From Solirubrobacteraceae bacterium (lineage in GTDB: Bacteria; Actinomycetota; Thermoleophilia; Solirubrobacterales; Solirubrobacteraceae): a stretch of 44,915 nt of DNA. Both the position numbers and the translations under genes were made by a program. The notes beneath the pieces are model-generated. The model saw only the letters and a program-made list of their open reading frames with translations, did no database searches and had not been told where the DNA came from. Below are positions 18,501-26,232 of the stretch, piece by piece; the stretch's first letter is position 1; each line of letters begins with the position of its first letter. The DNA is taken from the NCBI GenBank assembly GCA_030447785.1, contig JAUJOF010000018.1:1-44915 (forward strand). Reading direction: 5' to 3'.

Positions 18501-18722
18501 CAGCTCCTCGCCGGTGGCGTCGTCTTCCACGCTGACCAGCGAGACCAGGTGCTGGACGGTGCGCCCGTCGCGGGCGGCCTGCGCGTCGCGCGCAACACCG
18601 GCGACCACCCACATACGTCCACGCACACGCGCGAGCTGACCCTCCTCCGGAGCAGCGGCCGGCGGCCGGTGTACGAGTCCATCGTCGGTCGACGCGAGGG
18701 CGTCGATCGTCGTCACCCCCAT
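15537..18722 (-). CDS. drmD: DrmD, SNF2-like helicase of class 1 DISARM
   Basis: 1061 residues. Helicase motifs are VGLGKTIEAGLV (K165), VDEVHNCAP (D273), LFLSATPHNGY, LLATDAASEGISLQ and RNGRIDRHGQ, the full SNF2/RapA-type set. The C-terminal 350 residues are helical with coiled-coil character. I start at the ATG at 18722 because TACCAT lies seven bases before it; the frame stays open to 18857 but that extension is unlike a protein. It is the first gene of the operon and defines the system as class 1. Confidence 0.92.
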   Translation of the reverse strand: MGVTTIDALASTDDGLVHRPPAAAPEEGQLARVRGRMWVVAGVARDAQAARDGRTVQHLVSLVSVEDDATGEELEVVWEIEPGTQVIEQAQLPALAADRLDDPAQLDAFLDAVRWGAVTSADQRALQAPFRSGITIEDFQLEPLVRALRMPRTTLLVADDVGLGKTIEAGLVVQELLLRHRARTALVVCPAALQVQWRDEMRDKFGLEFRIVDRELLGYLRRARGIGANPFAHFPRLIVSIDWLKGELGMRLLREVLPPHPEIPRRYDVLIVDEVHNCAPAGAGGRYARDTLRTAAVRTLAPHCEHRLFLSATPHNGYDNSFAALLELLDPHRFARGIRPTPEATREVTVRRLKQDLRNPDGSRRFPLRKVVMLEVEHPADERAVHADLVAYGARAARLRGGRAQKLASDFVVTLLKKRLFSSPAAFLRTLEVHRETLRRGGAPPPPPPAPGVLERIFEDAGLDLDEERAEEGVGAATREALRATARTEGDAPSAREQELLDKMLAWARGAAVTEDARTARLLDWVAEHVRPDKAFTQERVIVFTEYRATQRYLQERLAARGIAGERVALLDGTTDDDERERIKAVWQEPPGDHPVRVLLATDAASEGISLQRQCHLLAHAEIPWNPNRLEQRNGRIDRHGQTAEEVLVHHCVSAGWDEARRGADGTLDGDLDFLARVVRKVAQIREDLGSAGPVIARQVEEAMLGRRATLDETRLGDSRALRALLAQQRTMDERVARLRDELDASREALHLRPERVERVVHTALALARQPPLRPGEEPGTWVVPALTASWAAATRGLEHPTRPDHHRPITFDHELARGRTDVVLAHLGHRLVQLALSLLRAEVWGTGNRLHRVAIRYADPSLGALVAVAHGRLVITGASGHRLHEQLIAAGLRLGDDDGRGERLNVGATQAALATARDTIPPVPLRERLVARLARAQSPLRAALEARAGERARDLTATLGRRASEEREHVAATLTELEATIRREAFGEGDDQLQLITGLELDAGDRRQVQRDRDALRERLDAIPGEIAAEQAAIDRRYAEPTHRLFPAAVTLLVPEGGRL

Positions 18723-18729
18723 CGGCTCG

Positions 18730-18735
18730 ATGGTA
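18730..18735 (-). promoter_or_regulatory. Putative DISARM promoter -10 box TACCAT
   Basis: Read on the minus strand, TACCAT is seven bases before the drmD ATG and no Shine-Dalgarno is present, which fits a leaderless operon mRNA. No clear -35 box was seen. Confidence 0.45.
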
Positions 18736-18772
18736 CCGCCCACCGGAGGAAGGAAGACCCTCGAAGAACGGA

Positions 18773-19039
18773 CTAGACACCTAGCTCGATCTGGGGCAGC
18801 CATCCAGTTGCCCGGCCCATTCGTTCTTTGCGACCCCCTGTTGCGGCCGGAGCGCAATTTTTGAGGGCGGACCCGGCGCGCAGAACGACACGTCGCCCTG
18901 CACCGGCGCGCGTGCCGCCGGCGTCCGCGGCCCGCACCGCGCTGCGTCCCATCAGCGGTATGGCGGATAGGGCGGGGCGAATGCCCGCCTTGACGTCGGT
19001 CGGCGAGAGCACGAGCACGTTGTCGTCGAGGCGGAACAT
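18773..19039 (-). pseudogene. Possible remnant of a TM0106-type RecB-like nuclease gene
   Basis: The frame begins MFRLDDNVLVLSPTDV, which resembles the conserved start of TM0106/RecB-like putative nucleases (LVLSPTDL). After about 18 residues it becomes Arg/Ala-rich and loses any likeness, and it stops after 88 codons, whereas the family is several hundred residues long. It is probably a 5' stump left at the DISARM boundary, or a chance likeness. Only the first motif supports the call. Confidence 0.3.
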
Positions 19040-19192
19040 GGGTCAGCCGGTCCCCGTGCGTCCGGTTTCGGGTCGGGCGGCGCGGCGCGGCGCTTGAGCG
19101 TTAGGACCGACATGCGACACGGTCGCCAGCGCGCCGCGGATCTGACAGGTCCCGGCTCGAGACGGCCGCTGCAGGGCTCGAAGGCCGCTGCG

Positions 19193-20152
19193 ATGATCGT
19201 CGGAATGAGGGGCCGAGAGCAAGGGGCGCGCCGCGTCGTCTGGCAGCGCGCGGCCGCCGGGCACTTCGTCGATCTGCCGACGGGCACACGGGCGGCGACG
19301 TACGCGTGGACGACCAAGCCAGCACTGCGGCGGGGTGACCTGTCGCTGCTCTATGCGAACGGCAGGCAGGAGTTCGTGGGCATCGGACGGCTGCTGTGCG
19401 ATCCGGTTGAGGCCGATCTGGGGGACGGCGGCTGGTGGACGTTCCTGCAGGTCCTCGGCGCCAAGCACCCTGTCGGCCGTGACAAGACCGGGCTCGCGGC
19501 TGGACGCGGGGAGTTCACCGATCTGACGGCGCGGCCAGCCGACGTCGCACGCGTCCTGGCCGCGTTCAGGCACCGTGACCCGGACTTGGTCGAGCGGTTC
19601 GAACGCTGGCGCACCGAACTTCCGCCGGCCCTGCGCGCTTACGAACCGGAAGACCTGCGTTGGTCGGAACGAGCAGAGCCGGCGAAGGACGCCCCTCCGC
19701 CTGGCGGAGAGCTGGCGTTCCAGCGCGAAATCGAGGGCTTCCTCACCGAGAGCGGTGTCGCCCGGCCGATCGAGCCGCGCGACGGCATCAACCTCAGCGC
19801 CGGGCATCATCTCGTCGAACGCGCTGGCGGCTTCGGGTTCGCCGACCTCGTTCTACCCCGTCCTCGGACGGCGAGTCTCATGCTCATCGAGGTCAAGCTG
19901 CACGCCCGCTTCGGCCGGGCGGCCAACGGGATCTCTCAGATCCGGCGCTACCGGCCAGCGCTCAGGCAAGTCAGCGATCCAAGCTGGCGGATCGAAAGCT
20001 ACGTCATCGCCAAGCGCTTCGTCCCCAGTGTCGGCCAACTCGCCAAGGCGGCCAACGTGGTGATGCTGCAGTGGCACGACGGCGACCCGCCCCGGCTCGA
20101 GTTTCATGCTGGCCGCCGTGCCCCTGCGTGGCTCAAGCGCCTGCCTCGCTGA
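19193..20152 (+). CDS. EVE-like domain fused to NucS-like/PD-(D/E)XK nuclease domain
   Basis: 319 residues. The N-terminal 110 residues (VVWQRAAAGHFVDLP, ALRRGDLSLLYA, FVGIGRLL, WWTFLQVLG) have the pattern of an EVE/PUA-like domain, a fold that binds modified bases. The C-terminal half has a nuclease core with FGFADLVL (D218), LMLIEVKLHARFG (E233, K235) and GISQIRRYRPALR, close to the NucS/RecB-like PD-(D/E)XK arrangement. The pairing suggests a modification-dependent endonuclease; that is inference. ATG at 19193 is chosen because the upstream extension to 19094 is low complexity. It lies next to DISARM and is convergent with the DUF4132 gene, overlapping it by 20 bases. Confidence 0.6.
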   Translation: MIVGMRGREQGARRVVWQRAAAGHFVDLPTGTRAATYAWTTKPALRRGDLSLLYANGRQEFVGIGRLLCDPVEADLGDGGWWTFLQVLGAKHPVGRDKTGLAAGRGEFTDLTARPADVARVLAAFRHRDPDLVERFERWRTELPPALRAYEPEDLRWSERAEPAKDAPPPGGELAFQREIEGFLTESGVARPIEPRDGINLSAGHHLVERAGGFGFADLVLPRPRTASLMLIEVKLHARFGRAANGISQIRRYRPALRQVSDPSWRIESYVIAKRFVPSVGQLAKAANVVMLQWHDGDPPRLEFHAGRRAPAWLKRLPR

Positions 20153-21434
20153 GCGCCGGCGGCTGGCGGGCAGCCGCCAGGGCGCCGAGGAGGTCGCGTG
20201 CCGCTTCCGATACGACCTCGGGAGGCAGCGCCCGCGCGTCGAGGCCGCGGCCCTGCCGCGAACGAAAGGTCAGCGTGTGAACCACGATGGCGTCGCTGGA
20301 GTCGTGGTGCGGCTCGAGGTGGACGACGGCGATCGGTGCGCCGGCGGGCATCTCGCGCGTGGCCTCGGGGACGGTGAACCACGGGCCGAGGTAGGGCACT
20401 CGCCAGCCGCGGCCGAGCAAGAACCCGCGGAACGGACGCTGCGCCACCGCGACGCCGTCTGCGAGGGGCAGGACGAGCGAGTCGCCGTGTGCGAGCGTCA
20501 CTTGGCGCGCGATCTGGTCGATCGGCTGAACCAGACCGAGCGTCGACGCGCGGTCGATCCACGCGGCCTGCCGCTCGGGGTCGCGCGCCGGATGCCAGAT
20601 CTCGACGTTCGCGTTCGCCGGCGCCTTCACCGGTCGTCCGGCCGCATCGCGGAGCCCGCCGGACTCGGGCAGCGCAAGCACGATGCCGGCGTCGCTCTCA
20701 AGGCGCCACACGAGGCGACGGGCGAGCGCGGCGCGCAGCGGATCGGCGAACATGCGGGTCGCCCACTGTTCGACGCTCCACGACCGGCCGGTGGCCATCG
20801 CATACTCCAGGCGCATGCGTAGGTTGGCGAGGTGGGCCTGCAGGCGCCGGCGCTCGGCGTGGACGATCGCGAGCGCATCGGGATGGTCAACCGCGCGTGG
20901 CGGCCGCGCGCGCAGCAGCCGACCGGTCGCCGAGCGCCACGTCGTGCGCACGCGGCGCAGATCCTCGCCGATCCCGACGACGGCATGGAAAGGGCCGACC
21001 GGCACGGTGAGGCGAAGGTCGTCGTCAACGACCGGGCCGCCGAAGGCGTCCTCGAGCTCGCCGGCCGGGACGCCGAGCTCGCGCTGTGCGCGCGCGAGCG
21101 CCTTGGCGATCGCCGCCCGGGCGTGCTGGTAGTGCGTTCGCTCGCCGAGGCGCACCAGCTCTTGGGCCCCCGACTCACCCAGGCGGACGAGCAGCGCCAC
21201 GAGGCGGTGGCCGGTCTGGAGGTCGCGTGGTCCCACGCCGGCCACGCGCGCGTACGCCGCGGCGGCGGCGAGCGCGATCGCCGGGGCGGTCTCCCAGCGC
21301 GGAAGCGACTGGTCGAGCGCCTCGAGCGCCGCGCCCGCCCGCGTGCCGATCTGGCCGCTGCCCGACTGCGCCCACGCTACGATCGTCTCGACGCGCGGGT
21401 CGGCGAGCGGGGATGGGTCGAGCACGGGCGTCAT
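20133..21434 (-). CDS. DUF4132 domain protein
   Basis: 433 residues. The central part (LRMRLEYAMATGRSWS, FADPLRAALARRLVW, then EIWHPARDPERQAAW, GLVQPIDQIARQV) matches my memory of the DUF4132 domain, in which a W-rich helical stretch precedes ARRLVW and a His-Pro turn. The C-terminal part has VHLEPHHDSSDAIVVHTLTF. Biochemical function is unknown; the domain often accompanies WGR/MolR-like proteins. The ATG overlaps the upstream gene's stop as ATGA, and it is the last gene of a three-gene coupled operon starting at 22657. Confidence 0.6.
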   Translation of the reverse strand: MTPVLDPSPLADPRVETIVAWAQSGSGQIGTRAGAALEALDQSLPRWETAPAIALAAAAAYARVAGVGPRDLQTGHRLVALLVRLGESGAQELVRLGERTHYQHARAAIAKALARAQRELGVPAGELEDAFGGPVVDDDLRLTVPVGPFHAVVGIGEDLRRVRTTWRSATGRLLRARPPRAVDHPDALAIVHAERRRLQAHLANLRMRLEYAMATGRSWSVEQWATRMFADPLRAALARRLVWRLESDAGIVLALPESGGLRDAAGRPVKAPANANVEIWHPARDPERQAAWIDRASTLGLVQPIDQIARQVTLAHGDSLVLPLADGVAVAQRPFRGFLLGRGWRVPYLGPWFTVPEATREMPAGAPIAVVHLEPHHDSSDAIVVHTLTFRSRQGRGLDARALPPEVVSEAARDLLGALAAARQPPALSEAGA

Positions 21435-22325
21435 GCGACGCTGGCACGGAGCGCCAGCAGCCGGATGACCTGCGCCTCGGGGATCGGCAGCGGCTGCTCG
21501 TCGCGCCCTTCGAGGTCGGCCAGCGACCGCACGTCGGCCAGCCGCTCGGCCGCGGCGATGTCCTCACCGGTGGCGTCGATGAGATCAAACCACGGAAAAC
21601 CGAACTGCGTGTACGTGGCGGCGTCGACGACCGGCGGCGGCGCGGCGCGCCCGGTCAGCGCCTCAAAGGCCAGCGCATCGACGAGGTCGAGGTGGACCGT
21701 GGCCACGGGCTCGGGCTGCCACGTGGCAAGGCCGTGCTCGTCGGCGTAGATCTCCTGGCGCAGGCGACCGCCGGCGGCGACGCCCATCGGCGCGGCACCA
21801 GCCATGACGCAGAGATCTTCATGGCCCTCCACGAACGGCGGGTCGTCGGGGAACCGACCCGGCCGCGAGGCGAACAGCGCGAGCTGCAGGCCGCCGACAT
21901 CCTCGGCGCCGGTCAGCTGCCCCTCGACGGTCAGCCCCTCGCCGAGCGCGACGGCCACGAACTGGCGGACGAACCCGTCGCCGGCGTTGATGCCATCCAG
22001 CCACGGCTGCTCGGGGATGACCACGTAGTCCTGGGGGGTCGGCGTTCAGCGTCGCGGGATCGAACGGCTCACCGGAGATCGCGTCAACGCCACCCACGCC
22101 GACCTTCACGACGTGCGGCTTCCACCACGGCGCATCGAACCCCAGCCACAGGGCCTCGGTACGCCGCATCGGGACAACGAACTGCCGGTCGTCGACGCGG
22201 TGGACGGCCATCGACCCGAGGCTCGGGGGCAGCGGGTAGTCGCCGCCGTCGTCGGGGATACGCAGCGTGCGATGCAGCGTCACAGTGCAACCGCCGGGCA
22301 GCGAAATGCAGTCGATCGGCGTCAT
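21431..22325 (-). CDS. Conserved actinobacterial protein of unknown function, frameshifted
   Basis: About 297 residues after removing one extra base. The first frame runs MTPIDCISLPGGCTV to ALWLGFDAPWW and GVDAISGEPFDPATLNADP. At 22033-22038 a run of six G (plus strand) should be five, after which QDYVVIPEQPWLDGINAG continues to the stop. The PQDYVVxPEQPWLDG and VRQFVAVALGEG motifs fit a family of conserved actinobacterial proteins without assigned function. Both ends overlap neighbours as ATGA, so it sits in the middle of a coupled operon. The frameshift is probably a homopolymer error. Confidence 0.6.
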
Positions 22326-22657
22326 GCCGACGCCTCCTGCAGCGCGAACATCGTTTGCCAGACCCGCGAGTACAGCCGCGCGCGGGACGTGCCCTGACGC
22401 TCGGCGACGGCCTCCTTGGAGTTCGCGTCGTCGATGCCTGCGCTCAGCTCGCGCGCCACGCGCGCCCAGTCGTCCCGCGACGCGACGAGCCGGCACCGGT
22501 AGGCGCTGCCCTCCCACTCGAGGATGTCGTGACCGGACAGGTGGCGATCGCGCAGCGCCTCGAGGTCCTGCCGCGCCCAGGCGCGGACGAGGACTGCCGC
22601 CTCGTCGTCGCGGTGCGCGACAACGGAGAAGAACCCGAGCGACGTGAAAATCCACAT
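22322..22657 (-). CDS. Small conserved protein (111 aa)
   Basis: Begins MWIFTSLGFFSVVAHRDD and ends with EAVAERQGTSRARLYSRVW, a pattern I recall from a small actinobacterial family of unknown function (about 110 residues, starting MWIFTxxGFFSVV). I choose the ATG at 22657; longer upstream extensions are Cys/Arg-rich and unlike a protein. The stop overlaps the next gene as ATGA, so it heads a three-gene operon with the frameshifted conserved protein and the DUF4132 protein. Confidence 0.65.
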   Translation of the reverse strand: MWIFTSLGFFSVVAHRDDEAAVLVRAWARQDLEALRDRHLSGHDILEWEGSAYRCRLVASRDDWARVARELSAGIDDANSKEAVAERQGTSRARLYSRVWQTMFALQEASA

Positions 22658-22819
22658 GCTCGTAAAGTCGCGTGGCCAGCGCGCCGTCTGACAGCCTGAA
22701 CAGACACGCTCGGCACACTCGCTCCCTTGACGAGCACGGCCAAAGACGTCGATACACAGCACCGGTGCACAGTCTCCAACCAAAGACACGTCCCGGTGTC
22801 GCATCCAGGCTCTGAATCG

Positions 22820-23353
22820 ATGAGGGTGCTCGTCGCACCGCGGCCGGGCTCGGCCAGGCGCTCAAGGACGACGTGCAGGTCTTCCGCGCCATCGCCTGCG
22901 ACCCCGGCGAGCCACGCGCCGAACTTCGAGCGCGGGCGCCCGGCCGACCTCGGCGAACCGCGCATCGACTACAAGGCCAGCTCGTACATCTGCGTGCGCT
23001 ACGGGCGCCGCGTCTGGGCACCGCTTTGGCCGCGCAAGGACGGCGCCTACGTCTACCTGCCCGACCCAGACGGCTCACGCGACCAGCCGTCCCTTGCGTT
23101 CTCGCACTTCGAGGCGGCACCGGCCGATGAAGGACCGACCGCGGCCGGGGCATCGAAGTACAACGTCGGCAGCAACAGCATCGGCTTGCGGCTCACCCGG
23201 CCGGACATTGAGAAGCCCATCGTCGAGGAACTCCTCAGGGCGAGTCACGAGGCGCTCACCGAGGGCGCCCAACCGCGGTCGGAACGTCAGAGACGCACTG
23301 CCGCACCGCCGGACGGCGACGAACACCACCCGCGGGTGCCGTCGGAGGGGTAG
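22820..23353 (+). CDS. Hypothetical protein, possible N-terminal frameshift
   Basis: From about residue 50 the sequence is protein-like: PRIDYKASSYICVRYGRR, LWPRKDGAYVYLP, ASKYNVGSNSIGLRL, then EKPIVEELLRASHEAL. The first 50 residues of this frame are Arg/Ser-rich, while an alternative frame over 22850-22930 reads LGQALKDDVQVFRAIA, so the true N-terminus may lie in that frame with an indel near 22905-22930. It diverges from the 22657 operon and is followed after three bases by the next gene. No family recognised. Confidence 0.5.
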   Translation: MRVLVAPRPGSARRSRTTCRSSAPSPATPASHAPNFERGRPADLGEPRIDYKASSYICVRYGRRVWAPLWPRKDGAYVYLPDPDGSRDQPSLAFSHFEAAPADEGPTAAGASKYNVGSNSIGLRLTRPDIEKPIVEELLRASHEALTEGAQPRSERQRRTAAPPDGDEHHPRVPSEG

Positions 23354-23356
23354 CCG

Positions 23357-24193
23357 ATGCCGCGGATCAAGCGCACCGTTGGCTTCTGGCGCGGGCCAGC
23401 GCAAACGACCAAGATTGCGCTGCTTCCGGCCCCCGACCGCTTCACCGGTACGCCGGTGGACGGCTGGTCTCCGAAGGTCATCCACGGCATGCGCCGTGCG
23501 CTGCTTGCGCACAAGCGCGAGCACCCGGACATCGAAAAGACCGCCCTGGTCGCCTTCGCCAACACCTGGCTGCACACCAATCACCCTCCGGAGAAGCCGG
23601 CCAAGCGCGGTAAGAAGAAGGGCAACAAGGTCGGCGGGACTCCCCGCAGCGTCGGCTACGCGCACGTCCAAGCGCTGCTAGCGCCTCCCCCGCGACGCCG
23701 CGAGAAGACCGCGAAGCCGGCGGAGATCGACCGCACTCCGCGGCCCAGCACGCTCTCCGGAGAAGAGATCGCAGCGATCATCCGGCGCAACCAGTCACAC
23801 AGCAAGCCAGCAGCGAAGAAGCGGACCGCCCCGTCGAGCACCGCCACGACCAAGACGAAGGCCGTCAAGCGCTCCCAAGCGAAGAAGCCGAACGCCAAGC
23901 GCTCCGCTCCTTCGCCCAAGCGCCAGCCGCCTCGCGCAGTCGTCCGCGCCGACATGAGCCCTCGCGGCCCTGTGGTGATCTGGCCGGCGGAGGTCCTCGA
24001 CGCGACCCGCGTCACCGTCCAGATCAAGACACTACGTCACGAGCACCTCTGCACCGTTCGCGCGCCGCTGTCAGATCGCTACGCACTCTTCGATGCCCCC
24101 GCCGAAGGGTTCTGCGTGCTCGCGCGGTTTCTCACCAAGGACGGCAAGACCGTCGCCGAAGGGCAAGACGAGCACCGCCCATCAGGGCGTTGA
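23357..24193 (+). CDS. Hypothetical protein with Lys/Ala-rich linker
   Basis: 278 residues. A folded N-terminal part (MPRIKRTVGFWRGPAQTTK, GMRRALLAHKREHPDIEKT, AFANTWLHTNHPP) and a C-terminal beta-rich part (GPVVIWPAEVLDATRVTVQI, GFCVLARFLTKDGKT) are joined by a long basic linker, about residues 75-195, rich in Lys, Ala, Pro and Thr. Such linkers recall histone-H1-like DNA binders, but the end domains are unrecognised. It starts three bases after the previous stop and is surely co-transcribed with it. Confidence 0.55.
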   Translation: MPRIKRTVGFWRGPAQTTKIALLPAPDRFTGTPVDGWSPKVIHGMRRALLAHKREHPDIEKTALVAFANTWLHTNHPPEKPAKRGKKKGNKVGGTPRSVGYAHVQALLAPPPRRREKTAKPAEIDRTPRPSTLSGEEIAAIIRRNQSHSKPAAKKRTAPSSTATTKTKAVKRSQAKKPNAKRSAPSPKRQPPRAVVRADMSPRGPVVIWPAEVLDATRVTVQIKTLRHEHLCTVRAPLSDRYALFDAPAEGFCVLARFLTKDGKTVAEGQDEHRPSGR

Positions 24194-24230
24194 GCGAAGC
24201 GCCCGGTCCCATCCCGAAGCCGCCCCCGCG

Positions 24231-24562
24231 TCAACCGGGTGACAGACCCAACAGGTCGTCGAGGACCTTCGAGCGCAGCCCTCGCGCTCGCATCCCCCGG
24301 CCCGCCCGAGCGAACGTCTCCACGTTCAGAACGTTGAACCCGTAGCGCTTGAGATAGACGTCCTTCCACTTGCCTCGCCTACGGCGGCTCGTGCCTCGAG
24401 ATGAACGAGAAGGACCACGCTTGGGATCGTGTGCTCGGCCAGGCGCGCCTGGACGTCGAGGGCCCAGCCGATGTAGTGGCGGGCGTGGCAGTAGGCCGGC
24501 TCGAAGTGCAGGACGTACACGGTGCCTGCCTGGCCGTCGTGGTCGCGCGGGTGCGCGTTCAC
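24231..24562 (-). CDS. GIY-YIG nuclease superfamily protein, frameshifted
   Basis: The first frame has GTVYVLHFEPAYCHARHYIG (the GIY-YIG core: VYVLHF and HYIG) and ALDVQARLAEH with the conserved Arg. At about 24425-24433 one base is missing. The other frame then continues as a basic stretch, KWKDVYLKRYGFNVLNVETF, to a stop at 24231, giving about 110 residues. The family cleaves DNA with a GIY-YIG catalytic domain, though stand-alone short members are often uncharacterised. The start is GTG at 24562. It is convergent with the Lys-rich gene. Confidence 0.55.
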
Positions 24563-24765
24563 GGGCTGTGGCCTCCGCGCGGCCGGGTCACCCCGGCCGC
24601 CACTTCCGCTCCGAAGCTAGGCCGACCCTCCTTGTCGACGCCGGCACACTCGACCACCAAGCTCGTGCATCGAAGCCCCTCCCCCAGGATCGCGGTTGCT
24701 GAGGACGTGCCGGCGCGCGACACCGCGCCTTGACGCCCTTGTTCAAGGCCGGGTGGTGTCGGCGC

Positions 24766-25766
24766 ATGGCGCCCGAGACGGCCGATGGCACCTCGCAGGG
24801 AGCGGATCTCGCGCCGGCCATCAGGGCCTTGCTCGATCAGCGCGTGCGCGATCTGAGCGCTGCTCTGGGTGTCGATCTGGTGGGCGAGCATGCGCGCGAG
24901 ATCGATCAGGCCGCCGCGGCGCTGGCCAGCGCGCTTGAGGACCCCCACTCAAGTGCCCGGGCCGCGGCGAGCGTCACCGCGCTGCAGCGCCCGTCGGCCA
25001 CACCCCAGGCGTCGTGGTGGCACACCCCGCTGGGACGCGCCGTCGCGCGCGCACAGGCGATGGCCCCCGACGATGTGGCGGTGTCGCTCAGCGACGCGGC
25101 GCGGATTGCTGGGCGTCAGCCGCCAGCGCGCCCATCAGCTGCGCCAAGAGGGCCGCCTGCAGCCGACCGGCGGAGTGACACGCGCAAGCGTGCTGCAGCG
25201 CCTCGGCGCCCAAGCCCACGGCGCCGCGGCCGTCGCGTCGACCCAAGCCGCCGCGGCGCGCCAAGACGGCGCGTCGTCGTCCACCGCGCCCTTGACAGCA
25301 CCGTCAACAGCGCGGGGGCCTGCCCCGTCGCCCCCAGCACCTCTACCGCCCCGCGCGCCCCGGTCCGACGATCCCCCACCCATACTTGACGTCCGCGTCA
25401 AGGAACAGGGGACCGCCAGGCGGCGCCGTCGCTCAGACGATGTCGCGCGCCAGCTGAGGCTGCCCACCGAGGCCGCCGCGCTGGGACGCGAGTGCCCGGC
25501 GTGCGTCGCGCCCGCCGGGCGCATGTGCCGCGACGTGCACTCGCGCGCCAAGCGCAAGCCACCCGCCCGCCAGGTCCACCTGGCGCGCTACTGGCTGGAC
25601 CGCCGCTGCCCCGCCTGCAAAGCGCCCCCCCGGCCAGCCGTGCAAAACGCCCAGCGGCCTTCCCGCGCGCAAGATCCACGACGCCCGACGAACGATCAGC
25701 CCCGCCGAGCACGACGCTCGCCACCAACTCGACACAGGCGCACTCAGGAGCGCGGAGCGTGCGTAG
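24766..25766 (+). CDS. Helix-turn-helix protein with two C-terminal zinc fingers, two frameshifts
   Basis: Three frames join into about 332 residues. Part one (LAPAIRALLDQRVRDLSAAL and onward) is helical and ends VSLSDAARI. An extra base at 25101-25108 shifts the frame, after which LLGVSRQRAHQLRQEGRLQP gives a clear DNA-binding helix-turn-helix. After an Ala/Pro linker come two zinc fingers: ECPACVAPAGRMC with a downstream His, then CPACKAPPGQPCKTPSG with KIHDARR, the second readable only if one C is removed from the C7 run at 25625-25631. The stop is at 25766. Such zinc fingers are common in actinophage and mobile-element proteins, so a regulatory or phage origin is likely. A TTG at 24730 is an alternative start. 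Confidence 0.5.
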
Positions 25767-25992
25767 CGTCCTGTTTCTCACCAGAACCAGGACCATATGG
25801 CAGCTCGGCCCGCGAGGTGCGCCGAGTACCTCACCGGCCTCCGAGTGGCGTGCGGCTAGGCCGTCTACGCCAGCAGCTCGCCGCTCAAGGGCGTCAGGTC
25901 ACGCTTCTACTGCTCGGCGAGGTGGGTCGACGCCCAGCCGGATCCCTCCGCCGGAGCGGTGGGGCCTCACAGGGCTGCCCGTCGCGGCGGTG
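25767..25992. other. Gap with no gene seen
   Basis: No coding frame with natural composition, RNA gene or repeat was seen between the zinc-finger gene and the SHOCT gene stop, which are convergent. Confidence 0.35.
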
Positions 25993-26232
25993 TCAGCGGC
26001 GCTGGCGAGGCGGCTGGGCGTCGCGCAACGCCGACTCTCGCTCGTAGAAATCCTCGGGGGTTATCTCGCCGCTGGCCAGCCGGCGCTGCAACATTTCGCG
26101 GGCGTCGGGCTCGCGGCTGTTGCTCCCCTGGGCGGCGCGGACGGCCAAGTAGACGGCGACGCCGATGACGATGGCGACCACAAGCAGGCCGACAAGCATC
26201 ATGAGTCCCATGCCGCCCATCATGTCCATCAC
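25993..26232 (-). CDS. SHOCT-domain membrane protein
   Basis: 79 residues. A Met-rich N-terminus runs into one transmembrane helix (LMMLVGLLVVAIVIGVAVYL), followed by the short SHOCT motif MLQRRLASGEITPEDFYERE. SHOCT is a C-terminal oligomerisation motif found on small membrane proteins. The GTG start overlaps the rhodanese-CBS stop, so this is the last gene of the mercury operon. Its Met-rich start could hold soft metals, but that is speculation. Confidence 0.75.
   Translation of the reverse strand: MMDMMGGMGLMMLVGLLVVAIVIGVAVYLAVRAAQGSNSREPDAREMLQRRLASGEITPEDFYERESALRDAQPPRQRR

Larger units (their letters stand above)
5284..18722 (-). other. Class 1 DISARM defence operon
   Basis: Five minus-strand genes in the order drmD, drmMI, drmA, drmB, drmC. 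The junctions are TGATG (drmD/drmMI), an 8-base overlap (drmMI/drmA), GTGA (drmA/drmB) and GTGA (drmB/drmC), so the whole set is a tightly coupled operon. The SNF2-type helicase plus adenine methylase around the drmA-drmB-drmC core defines class 1 DISARM, an anti-phage system that methylates host DNA and blocks unmodified incoming DNA. All five expected components are present. drmB is the only one not readable as a single frame. Confidence 0.92.

Noticed and set aside
5284..18722. The five-gene helicase/methylase/PLD operon as a new defence system
   Set aside because: It matches the described class 1 DISARM in gene content and order, so it is not novel as a system.
16941..18776. A 611-codon plus-strand open frame
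   Set aside because: Antisense shadow of drmD; the minus strand carries the full SNF2 motif set.
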